Under the pieces are notes generated by a model. The model made no database searches and was not told where the DNA came from. It saw only the letters and a list, made by a program, of their open reading frames with translations. From contig JAGXGT010000103.1 of the NCBI GenBank assembly GCA_024636595.1, forward strand, positions 1-16,088: 16,088 bases of DNA. Reading direction: 5' to 3'. Positions 1 through 6,179 of this stretch are shown piece by piece. Every line of letters begins with the position of its first letter. The stretch's first letter is position 1. A program made the translations under genes and the position numbers. The DNA is from Sphingomonadales bacterium. Lineage in GTDB: Bacteria > Pseudomonadota > Alphaproteobacteria > Sphingomonadales > Sphingomonadaceae.

Positions 1-12
1 ATGCTCTCCTGA

Positions 13-132
13 CTATACATTTGCCTCATATACGTCAAAGGTTTGCTTGCCTGCGAACACCGAAGTGGCTGCCCTGATTTCCATCCGCGTATTCGGCAGA
101 TTACCGGGCAGGTCGTTGATGATCACGCTCAT
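13..132 (-). CDS. Possible small protein, 39 aa, unknown function
   Basis: An ATG-started 39-residue reading frame on the minus strand begins MSVIINDLPGNLPN and ends TFDVYEANV. Third codon positions are mostly G or C, like the real genes here, so it may be coding, but length alone proves nothing. No strong ribosome binding site precedes it. Just after its stop, the minus strand reads TCAGGAGAGCAT up to the window edge. The AGGAG there could serve a following gene lying outside the window, which would make this the first gene of a leftward operon. I recognise no family. Confidence 0.25.
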   Translation of the reverse strand: MSVIINDLPGNLPNTRMEIRAATSVFAGKQTFDVYEANV

Positions 133-284
133 TGACCCGACACGCGTTTTTATCACGGGGCTGTCCGTGCAATACATATCTGAATGTCCGCTTCGACGAT
201 CAGATTATCGGAAAGCGGACGGGCAGAAATCCACCCAGTCATTGCCACACGGGCAGCAGTCATTTTCGCACAGTCAATAGCCAT
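133..284. other. Non-coding stretch, nothing firm identified
   Basis: No reading frame here has convincing composition or a ribosome binding site. The only structure seen is a weak hairpin, CACGG/CCGTG around a 6-base loop at about 155-170, just upstream of the possible small minus-strand ORF. It could belong to that ORF's leader. The short plus-strand frames crossing this stretch overlap each other in all three frames and look random. Confidence 0.4.
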
Positions 285-300
285 TCCATCTGCAGATGGA
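285..300. repeat. Perfect 16-bp palindrome
   Basis: TCCATCTGCAGATGGA is a perfect palindrome with no spacer. As DNA it could be a dimeric regulator site. As RNA it could fold as a 6-bp stem with a TGCA tetraloop. It sits 1 base from the larger hairpin at 302-340, downstream of the minus-strand gene at 348-668, so it may be part of that gene's 3' end structure. Confidence 0.6.
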
Positions 301-301
301 C

Positions 302-340
302 GCGACGGTGCGGATCGGTCGCGCGCTATCCGCCCGTCGC
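302..340 (-). terminator. 13-bp stem hairpin, possible non-canonical terminator
   Basis: GCGACGG (302-308), a bulged T (309) and GCGGAT (310-315) pair with ATCCGC (328-333) and CCGTCGC (334-340) around a 12-base loop. The stem is long and GC-rich, and it starts 7 bases past the stop codon of the minus-strand gene at 348-668, the expected place for a transcript end. There is no T-run on either strand, so it is not a textbook intrinsic terminator. It might stabilise the 3' end or block exonucleases instead. Confidence 0.45.
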
Positions 341-347
341 AGTGTGA

Positions 348-668
348 CTATCTCTTGCGTTTCTTCCGCTTGGCGTAGCGTTCGTCGCGGGCGGCTTTCT
401 TTTCGGTTTCGGTCAGACCAAGGGCGAGCTTGGGCTTGGCCTGTTCTTTCGCGGCTTTACGCTCGGCCTTTTCCTGTTCGAAGGCGGCGCGTTTCTCTTC
501 ACTGGCTTTCGCCTGTTTCTCTTCGCGGGCCAGTTCGGCGGCCTTGCGTTCGGCGATGACTTCCGGACTGAGCGGCTTCTTCGCCTTCAGTTTTTTGAGC
601 GCAGCCTGTTTGGCTTTGGCGGCCATTTGCGTGCGTTCCTGGAAAGTCGGTTGTGTAAATGGCGGCAT
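348..668 (-). CDS. Small Lys/Arg/Ala-rich protein, DUF6481-like
   Basis: This is a 106-residue, very basic and probably largely helical protein. It starts MPPFTQPTFQERTQMAAKAKQ, has a charged Ala/Glu/Lys-rich middle of coiled-coil character (about 38-85), and ends ARDERYAKRKKRKR. The opening pattern, charged helix and terminal ARDxRYAxRK tail resemble the DUF6481 family of small sphingomonad proteins, whose function is not known. No signal peptide or membrane segment is seen. An AAGGA lies 13 bases before the ATG, which is rather far. The strong positive charge would suit nucleic-acid or ribosome binding, but that is inference. It is transcribed away from the molybdenum hydroxylase operon. 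Confidence 0.7.
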   Translation of the reverse strand: MPPFTQPTFQERTQMAAKAKQAALKKLKAKKPLSPEVIAERKAAELAREEKQAKASEEKRAAFEQEKAERKAAKEQAKPKLALGLTETEKKAARDERYAKRKKRKR

Positions 669-696
669 GTGAAAATATGATTCCTTGATCGAGATG

Positions 697-722
697 TCGG
701 GTCATGATCGGCTCTGACCCGA
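697..722. promoter_or_regulatory. 8-bp inverted repeat, candidate operator
   Basis: TCGGGTCA (697-704) and TGACCCGA (715-722) form a perfect inverted repeat with a 10-bp spacer, about 30 bp upstream of the minus-strand gene at 348-668 and inside the divergent intergenic region. Centre-to-centre spacing is 18 bp, reasonable for a dimeric regulator. It has no T-run, so it is unlikely to be a terminator. The regulator is unknown. Confidence 0.4.
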
Positions 723-753
723 AAACAGTTGCAGCCAGTACAGCCATTGACGC

Positions 754-765
754 CATTGGGCAATG
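754..765. promoter_or_regulatory. Short dyad CATTG-GG-CAATG
   Basis: The 5-bp arms CATTG and CAATG are separated by 2 bases, with a further CATTG at 745-749. The spacer is too tight for an RNA hairpin, so if it matters it would be a DNA site. It lies in the 669-949 gap between the divergent small basic protein gene and the molybdenum hydroxylase operon. Chance occurrence is quite possible. Confidence 0.2.
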
Positions 766-818
766 TTTTAGCGTTTTCGCGTTTAAGCGACCACGGAGGA
801 TTATAGTGGCTGACGCCG

Positions 819-843
819 GGAACCATCGGCAGGGCAGGACGTA
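819..843 (+). promoter_or_regulatory. Weak candidate EcfG-type promoter
   Basis: GGAAC at 819-823, a 16-base spacer and CGTA at 840-843 come close to the alphaproteobacterial general-stress sigma factor pattern (GGAAC, 16-17 bases, CGTT), with one mismatch in the -10 element. It points toward the molybdenum hydroxylase operon with a leader of about 100 bases. No clear housekeeping promoter was found in the 669-949 gap. Confidence 0.25.
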
Positions 844-949
844 AGAATAGCACGACCTGGCGGCTTCGGATCGCCGAAATAGAGTCGCGACCGCCGCCAC
901 TGACATGGGCGCGAGCATCAATTACCTTTTTTGAAAGGACGGCCTACCC

Positions 950-1459
950 ATGGAAACCACAGAGCTGAGCGTGAATGGCAAAACCCACAAGCTGGAGGCC
1001 GACAGCAGAGTGACTTTGCTCGATGCGCTGCGCAACCATCTGGGGTTGACCGGAACCAAGAAGGGCTGTGACCATGGCCAATGCGGGGCCTGTACCGTGA
1101 TTGTCGAGGGCCGCCGGATCAACAGCTGTCTGACGCTGGCCTGCATGCATGACGGGGATGAAATTACCACCATCGAAGGGCTGGGTGAACCCGGCAACCT
1201 GTCGGCGCTGCAATCCGCCTTTGTCGCGCATGACGGCTTTCAATGCGGCTATTGCACGCCGGGCCAGATCTGCTCGGCGACGGCAATGCTGGAGGAGGCC
1301 AAGGCTGGATGGCCGAGTTTTGTGTCCGATGATCTTGAGGGTCCGGACGCGCTGAGCGATGAGGAAATATCGGAGCGGATGAGCGGCAATCTGTGCCGTT
1401 GCGCCGCTTATCCCAATATCGTCGATGCCATCCGTAAAGTTGCGGGAGCGAAATCATGA
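950..1459 (+). CDS. paoA: Aldehyde oxidoreductase (PaoABC/YagTSR-like), 2Fe-2S subunit
   Basis: This 169-residue subunit passes electrons between the molybdenum centre and the flavin in a xanthine oxidase family enzyme. The plant-type [2Fe-2S] domain has C40, C45, C48 and C60 (GCDHGQCGACTV). The helical second-cluster domain has C99, C102 (QCGYCTPGQ), C149 and C151 (GNLCRC). AAAGGA about 10 bases before the ATG supports the start, and an in-frame stop at 932-934 rules out a longer N-terminus. There is no Tat signal, unlike E. coli PaoA, so the enzyme is predicted to be cytosolic. The stop overlaps the next start by 4 bases (ATGA). Order and partner subunits favour aldehyde oxidoreductase over purine dehydrogenase; the substrate is not shown by sequence. 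Confidence 0.9.
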   Translation: METTELSVNGKTHKLEADSRVTLLDALRNHLGLTGTKKGCDHGQCGACTVIVEGRRINSCLTLACMHDGDEITTIEGLGEPGNLSALQSAFVAHDGFQCGYCTPGQICSATAMLEEAKAGWPSFVSDDLEGPDALSDEEISERMSGNLCRCAAYPNIVDAIRKVAGAKS

Positions 1460-2442
1460 AGCCCTTCACTTATGCCAGAGCCACCGACCGCGCCGACGCC
1501 ATCGCGCAGGGGGGCAACGCGACCTATATCGCAGGCGGCACCAATCTGCTCGACCTGATGAAGCTGGAGGTGATGGCGCCGGACAAGCTGGTCGATATCA
1601 ACCGGCTGGATCTTGCGGAAATCAGCGGGACCGATGACGGCGCGCTGCGGATCGGGGCGCTGGTGACCAATAGCGACTGCGCGGCCGATACACGCGTGCG
1701 GCAGGATTATCCGGTGTTGTCGCGGGCAATCCTGGCCGGGGCCAGTGGGCAGCTGCGCAACAAGGCGACCACCGGCGGCAATCTGTGCCAGCGGACCCGC
1801 TGCTATTATTTTTACGATATGGCGATACCGTGCAACAAGCGCGAGCCGGGGTCCGGCTGTCAGGCGATGCAGGGCTTTAACCGCATTCATGCGATTTTGG
1901 GTGCCAGCGATGCCTGTATCGCTACCTATCCCGGCGATATGGCGGTGGCGATGACGGCGCTGGATGCGCAGATCCAGATAGAAGGCGCGGACGGCGAGAC
2001 CAGGTTGGTGCCGATCCAGGAATTTCATCTGCTGCCGGGCGATCATCCGGAGAAGGATAATATTCTGGCCGCGGGCGAGCTGATCACCGGCGTGATTCTG
2101 CCGCCGCCAGTCGAAGGCAAGCAGATTTACCGCAAGGTGCGTGACCGTGCGTCTTATGCCTTTGCACTCTGTTCCTTGGCGGCAGTCGTCGAGATGGATG
2201 GCGAGACCATTGCTTCGGCAGCGCTGGCCTTTGGCGGGCTGGCGCACAAGCCGTGGCGTGATCCGGATGTGGAAGCTCTGTTGGTTGGCGAGAAGCCGTC
2301 GGCGGACTTGTTCGGCAAGGCCGCCGATCAGTTGCTCGCCGACGCGCAAGGCTATGGCAGCAATGATTTCAAAATACCGCTGACCAAACGGGTTTTAATT
2401 TCCGTCCTCAAGGAAGCTACGGATAAAGGAGCAGCCGCATGA
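1456..2442 (+). CDS. paoB: Aldehyde oxidoreductase (PaoB/YagS-like), FAD subunit with extra Fe-S cluster motif
   Basis: This 328-residue FAD-binding subunit matches the length of E. coli PaoB (about 318). The flavin-binding segments are IAGGTNLLDLMK near residues 25-36 and TTGGNL at 105-110. Between them and the C-terminal CO dehydrogenase flavoprotein domain lies a cysteine-rich loop, QRTRCYYFYD...PCNKREPGSGC, giving C111, C116, C126 and C135. This loop is the hallmark of PaoB-type subunits that carry a [4Fe-4S] cluster beside FAD, and is absent from ordinary xanthine dehydrogenase flavin subunits. The start overlaps the upstream stop (ATGA) and the end overlaps the next start the same way, so translation is probably coupled across the operon. 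Confidence 0.92.
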   Translation: MKPFTYARATDRADAIAQGGNATYIAGGTNLLDLMKLEVMAPDKLVDINRLDLAEISGTDDGALRIGALVTNSDCAADTRVRQDYPVLSRAILAGASGQLRNKATTGGNLCQRTRCYYFYDMAIPCNKREPGSGCQAMQGFNRIHAILGASDACIATYPGDMAVAMTALDAQIQIEGADGETRLVPIQEFHLLPGDHPEKDNILAAGELITGVILPPPVEGKQIYRKVRDRASYAFALCSLAAVVEMDGETIASAALAFGGLAHKPWRDPDVEALLVGEKPSADLFGKAADQLLADAQGYGSNDFKIPLTKRVLISVLKEATDKGAAA

Positions 2443-4646
2443 CCGCGCATCAGAAAATGGACAAGGCCGACTCCCGCAACCGGCTCGACGACATGGTTCA
2501 GGGTCTGGTCGGATCGCCGATGGATCGACCGGACGGACCGCTCAAGGTCTCCGGTCGCGCGACCTATGCACATGAATGGGACGTGCCCGACATGCTTTAC
2601 GGCGTGCTCGTCCGCGCGACCATCTCCAAGGGGCGGGTGACCGATGTCGCGAGCAGCTACCTGATCGGCAAGAACGGCGTGCGCGCGGTGATCACCGATG
2701 ATCGTTTGCTGAGGCGACCAGCGCAAGGCGGCGCCGATGAAGCGCCGCCGCAGGGATCAAAGCAGGTCGATTATTTCGGCCAGCCGATTGCACTGGTGGT
2801 CGCGGACAGTTTTGAACAGGCGCGCCATGGCGCGAATATTCTGGCCGTCAGCTATGAAGCGGAAGGCAATGCGGCCTTTGACCCGGAGGCAGCGGACACC
2901 GAAACGGACCAGCCAGAAGATGATCAACTGGATCAGGGCGATCTTGATCAGGCCATGACCGATGCCGCGTTCACCGTGGATCAGGTCTATCGGACGCCGG
3001 GCCATAATAGCGCGGCGATGGAACCGCATTGCGCCATCGCCAGCTGGGACGGCGACAAGCTGACCCTGCGCGGCAGCTATCAGATGCTCAATTTCAACAT
3101 CAACGAACTGGCCGATGCATTGCATATCGTGCCGGACAATATCCGCATGCTGTCGCCTTATGTCGGTGGCGGCTTCGGATCGAAACTGGGCATATCTCCG
3201 GAAGCGGTTTCTGCGGCAATCGCGGCAAAAGAAATCGGCCAGCCGGTATGCGTTGCCCTGTCACGGCCACAAGTTTTTGAAACCACCATGCGCCGGTCGG
3301 AAACCCGCCAGCATGTCCGTCTCGCCTGCGGTGAAGACGGTGTGCTGACCGGCATCGGGCATGAGTGTCTCGTATCCAATCTGCCGGGCGAAAGCTTCTA
3401 CGAGCCGGTCACCCAGGCGACCCATTTCATGTATGGCGGCAAGCACCGCAAACTCGGCATCGAAGTGGCGAGGATCAACCGCACCTGTGGCGGTTCCGTC
3501 CGGGCACCGGGCGAAGCGGTTGGCATGCAGGTGCTGGAAAACGCCATGGATGAACTGGCGGAAGCGGCCGGCATCGATCCGGTGGAACTGCGAAGGCGCA
3601 ATGTGCCGGACCGGCATCCGGAGCAGGATATTCCTTATTCTTCGCGTCGGTTCATAGAAGCGCTGGATGAGGGCGCGATAATATTTGAATGGGACAAGCG
3701 CAACAAGATGCCGGGATCGCTGCGCGAAGGCGACTGGCTGATCGGTCATGGCATGGCCGGCGCGGCCCGAGTCAATATCCTGTCCGAAGCGAAGGCCAAG
3801 GTGACACTGCTCGCCGATGGCAGCGCCGTGGTCGAAACCGACATGACCGATATTGGCACCGGAACCTATGCCATATTGACGCAGATTGCGGGCGAGATGC
3901 TGGGCCTGCCCGCCGATAAGATAGAGACCAAATTGGGCGACAGTGATTTGCCGTCAGGACCGGGTTCGGGCGGCTCCTGGGGCGCTGCATCTACCGGTTC
4001 GGCGGTGTTCCTGGCCTGTGAGGATATTCGCAAGGCAATCGCCAAGAAGCTGGGTATCGATGAAGCGGACCTGAGGCTTGCCGAAGGCAAGGCGGGCAGG
4101 GGCGACACGGCTCAGCCGATCACCGAGGTTCTGGACGGTACGCCAATTTCTGCAATCGGTCATATCGAGCCCGGCCAGACGCTGGAAGAAATGCAGCAAG
4201 CGACCTATGGATCCTATTTTGCCGAAGTTGCGGTCAATGCGGTCACCGGTGAAACCCGGGTCAAGCGGATGCTCGGTGTCTTTGGTGCGGGGCGGATATT
4301 GAACGAGAAAACCGCGACCTCGCAATGCTATGGCGGGATGATCTGGGGGATCGGCAGCGCCCTGACCGAGGAGCTGGTATTCGACAACCGGGATGGGCAT
4401 ATCGTCAATCACGATCTGGCAGAATATCACATTCCGGTGAATCTGGATGTCCCGCAAATCGAAGTCGTGTTGCTGGAAGAGCGAGACGAATGGGCCAGCC
4501 CGATCCAGGCCAAGGGCATTGGCGAACTGGGTATCTGCGGTGCCGCAGCCGCGGTCACCAATGCGATATACAATGCGACCGGAATCCGGATTCGCGACTA
4601 TCCGGCGACGCTCGACAAGCTGCTTGCCGACCTGCCGGGCGGCTAG
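2439..4646 (+). CDS. paoC: Aldehyde oxidoreductase (PaoC/YagR-like), molybdopterin subunit
   Basis: This 735-residue catalytic subunit (E. coli PaoC is 732) hydroxylates its substrate, probably an aldehyde, at a molybdenum-pterin centre. An a/b hammerhead domain (about 30-145) is followed by the molybdopterin-binding domains. VGGGFGSK (242-249), RAPGEAVG (355-362) and a glycine/serine loop (GPGSGGSWGAAS) are cofactor-binding motifs. The catalytic base is E696 in KGIGELGICG, matching E692 of PaoC. An acidic insert lies at about 148-170. Codon use matches its neighbours. No XdhC/PaoD-type cofactor maturation chaperone follows, so one would have to be supplied from elsewhere. The exact substrate is inferred from family only. 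Confidence 0.92.
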   Translation: MTAHQKMDKADSRNRLDDMVQGLVGSPMDRPDGPLKVSGRATYAHEWDVPDMLYGVLVRATISKGRVTDVASSYLIGKNGVRAVITDDRLLRRPAQGGADEAPPQGSKQVDYFGQPIALVVADSFEQARHGANILAVSYEAEGNAAFDPEAADTETDQPEDDQLDQGDLDQAMTDAAFTVDQVYRTPGHNSAAMEPHCAIASWDGDKLTLRGSYQMLNFNINELADALHIVPDNIRMLSPYVGGGFGSKLGISPEAVSAAIAAKEIGQPVCVALSRPQVFETTMRRSETRQHVRLACGEDGVLTGIGHECLVSNLPGESFYEPVTQATHFMYGGKHRKLGIEVARINRTCGGSVRAPGEAVGMQVLENAMDELAEAAGIDPVELRRRNVPDRHPEQDIPYSSRRFIEALDEGAIIFEWDKRNKMPGSLREGDWLIGHGMAGAARVNILSEAKAKVTLLADGSAVVETDMTDIGTGTYAILTQIAGEMLGLPADKIETKLGDSDLPSGPGSGGSWGAASTGSAVFLACEDIRKAIAKKLGIDEADLRLAEGKAGRGDTAQPITEVLDGTPISAIGHIEPGQTLEEMQQATYGSYFAEVAVNAVTGETRVKRMLGVFGAGRILNEKTATSQCYGGMIWGIGSALTEELVFDNRDGHIVNHDLAEYHIPVNLDVPQIEVVLLEERDEWASPIQAKGIGELGICGAAAAVTNAIYNATGIRIRDYPATLDKLLADLPGG

Positions 4647-4673
4647 TTCGCTCAGCCGAAACATTCCGAATAG

Positions 4674-4718
4674 CTGACGCCAGCCAAACGGGCTGACGGC
4701 GGCCCTTAATATTTTTTT
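4674..4718 (+). terminator. Probable intrinsic terminator of the molybdenum hydroxylase operon
   Basis: CAGCC (4681-4685), loop AAACG, and GGCTG (4691-4695) form the core stem. It extends outward with further pairs and two mismatches to about 4674 and 4702. A run of seven T follows at 4712-4718, after CCCTTAATA. It lies 28 bases past the stop codon. The gap between stem and T-run is a little long. Confidence 0.5.
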
Positions 4719-4723
4719 GATGG

Positions 4724-4749
4724 TTTACCAGTATGTAACGCTGCGTAAC
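4724..4749. promoter_or_regulatory. Tandem OmpR/ChvI-like half-sites upstream of the haloperoxidase-porin operon
   Basis: TTTAC (4724-4728), GTAAC (4735-4739) and GTAAC (4745-4749) occur at 10-11 bp steps on one strand, ending 50 bp before the ATG at 4800. OmpR-family regulators bind tandem half-sites of the GxxxC type spaced about 10 bp, and E. coli ompF has TTTAC-N5-GTAAC. The downstream operon encodes a porin-like protein, which fits. This is pattern similarity only. Confidence 0.35.
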
Positions 4750-4799
4750 TGTCGTTTTTGTCTGACCAGGATAACGCGACGCAGTTGTCCAGGGGGACC

Positions 4800-6176
4800 A
4801 TGATTTTTTCACGACGCCGCTTTATGGCGAGTGCCGGCATTTCCGCTATGGCTGGACTTGCGGGCTGTACCGGCGCGTTCGGTTCGCGAAATTCCTATCT
4901 TACGCCGATCATGCAATCGCAATATCATAATGTCGTCACCCACTGGTGTGACATCATGCTGCAGCAGATCCGCGATCAACGCGTGCCGCCACCGCGCGCC
5001 GCCTACAACATAGCGATGCCGACGGCCGCGGGGTTTCTGGCCGCCAACAGCATAATGCAATCCTACGACGATCCGTTTGGCATCGGCCCGGGACCGCAGG
5101 GCGCTGATCCGGAAATGGCCTATGGTGTCGCCTTTGCCACAGCAGCGTCAGAAGCATTCCAGCAGCCGTTTCTCGCCGAGCGCATGGATTCTTCGCATGG
5201 CATTCCCGATGGCGAGGCCAAGTCGCTCGGTGCTGCTTGGGGCCGCAAGGTTGGTCTGCACATCGTCAAGATGCGGACCCGCGACGGATCGCAACCGAGC
5301 AAGGTCAACTATTATCTGAACCGCTACAAGCGGCGCCATGATGCGCTGCAATGGACGCCGACCGGGCCGCTCTGCAGTGCCAAGCCCGGCCCGGCCTTTG
5401 ACAGCTTCTCCCGGCCCCTGTTTCCCGGCCACGGCCAGATCAAGCCCTGGACGATGGGCCGCACCGAAAATTTCCGGACCGCTCCGTTCCATGATCCGGC
5501 CAGTCCGGAATTTGCCGCGGAATATGACCAGGTTCGGACTCTGGGTGCCGCCGATAGTCGGGAGCGCAGCGCGGACCAGAGTGAGATCGCGATGTTTTGG
5601 GAAGATGGTCCGTGGGGAATCACGCCGCCCGGCCATTATGTGCTGATTGCGATCCAGGTGCTACAGGACCGCAATCTGTCGTTTATCGAGTGGGCGCGGG
5701 CGATGGCGCTGATCGGGATGACCCAGTGCGACGCATCGATTCAGGCATGGGACACCAAATATAGCCATGATGTGATCCGCCCGGAAACCGCGATCCGCCA
5801 TCGGGCGCCGCAATTTGGCAATCCCGATCCCCGGGTCGAGCGGGACGGGCAGTGGCGCAGCTATATCCCGACGCCCGAGTTTCCGTCTTATACCTCCGGC
5901 CATTCGACCTTCGGTGCTGCGGGCGCCCGGATGATCGCGCATATTCTGGGGACGGATGCGGTGCGTTTCTCGCATCAGTCACCCGATCAGGTGTTGTGGC
6001 CGCAATTGCGCGATATCACCCGGCATTGGACAAGCCTTAGCCAGGCCGCCGACGAGAATGGCATGAGCCGGATCTATGGCGGTGTGCACTGGATGCGCGA
6101 CCATATGGTCGGGATGGATGCCGGCAAGGCGATCGCCGACCATGCCCATTCCCGCTATTTCCGGCCGAGGGTCTGA
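4800..6176 (+). CDS. Tat-exported lipoprotein, vanadium haloperoxidase / PAP2 family
   Basis: The ATG at 4800 is chosen because AGGGGG precedes it and the protein then opens with a twin-arginine lipoprotein signal: SRRRFM at residues 4-9 and lipobox LAGC with C23 as the lipidated cysteine. A TTG 42 bases upstream would give a poorer leader. Length is 458 aa. All vanadate or phosphate ligands of the family are present: W317-x2-K320, R327-P328, S366-G367-H368, R424 and H430, with D434. The residue 7 before the histidine of SGH is F361, as in fungal vanadium chloroperoxidase (F397); bromoperoxidases have His there. It may oxidise halides with peroxide, or act as an acid phosphatase, since both share this fold. 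It is probably anchored in the envelope, with the porin gene 3 bases downstream. Confidence 0.87.
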   Translation: MIFSRRRFMASAGISAMAGLAGCTGAFGSRNSYLTPIMQSQYHNVVTHWCDIMLQQIRDQRVPPPRAAYNIAMPTAAGFLAANSIMQSYDDPFGIGPGPQGADPEMAYGVAFATAASEAFQQPFLAERMDSSHGIPDGEAKSLGAAWGRKVGLHIVKMRTRDGSQPSKVNYYLNRYKRRHDALQWTPTGPLCSAKPGPAFDSFSRPLFPGHGQIKPWTMGRTENFRTAPFHDPASPEFAAEYDQVRTLGAADSRERSADQSEIAMFWEDGPWGITPPGHYVLIAIQVLQDRNLSFIEWARAMALIGMTQCDASIQAWDTKYSHDVIRPETAIRHRAPQFGNPDPRVERDGQWRSYIPTPEFPSYTSGHSTFGAAGARMIAHILGTDAVRFSHQSPDQVLWPQLRDITRHWTSLSQAADENGMSRIYGGVHWMRDHMVGMDAGKAIADHAHSRYFRPRV

Positions 6177-6179
6177 ATC

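Noticed and set aside
13..132. Reading the 39-residue ORF as a lasso peptide precursor
   Set aside because: There is a Gly with Glu 9 residues on near the C-terminus, but the conserved leader Thr at the second-to-last position is absent and no processing genes are in the window.
806..844. 12-codon GTG-started frame with GGAGG in front, upstream of the molybdenum hydroxylase operon
   Set aside because: A possible leader peptide, but so short that the match of a GGAGG and a GTG is easily chance; no attenuator-like structure follows.
1408..2349. Minus-strand frame of 313 codons opposite the FAD subunit gene
   Set aside because: The FAD subunit has clear motifs and operon overlaps; the antisense frame is rich in His, Arg and Gln as expected from a shadow of a GC-rich gene.
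4758..4799. TTG start 42 bases upstream for the haloperoxidase
   Set aside because: The ATG at 4800 has AGGGGG in front and puts the twin-arginine motif near the N-terminus; the upstream TTG has no ribosome binding site.
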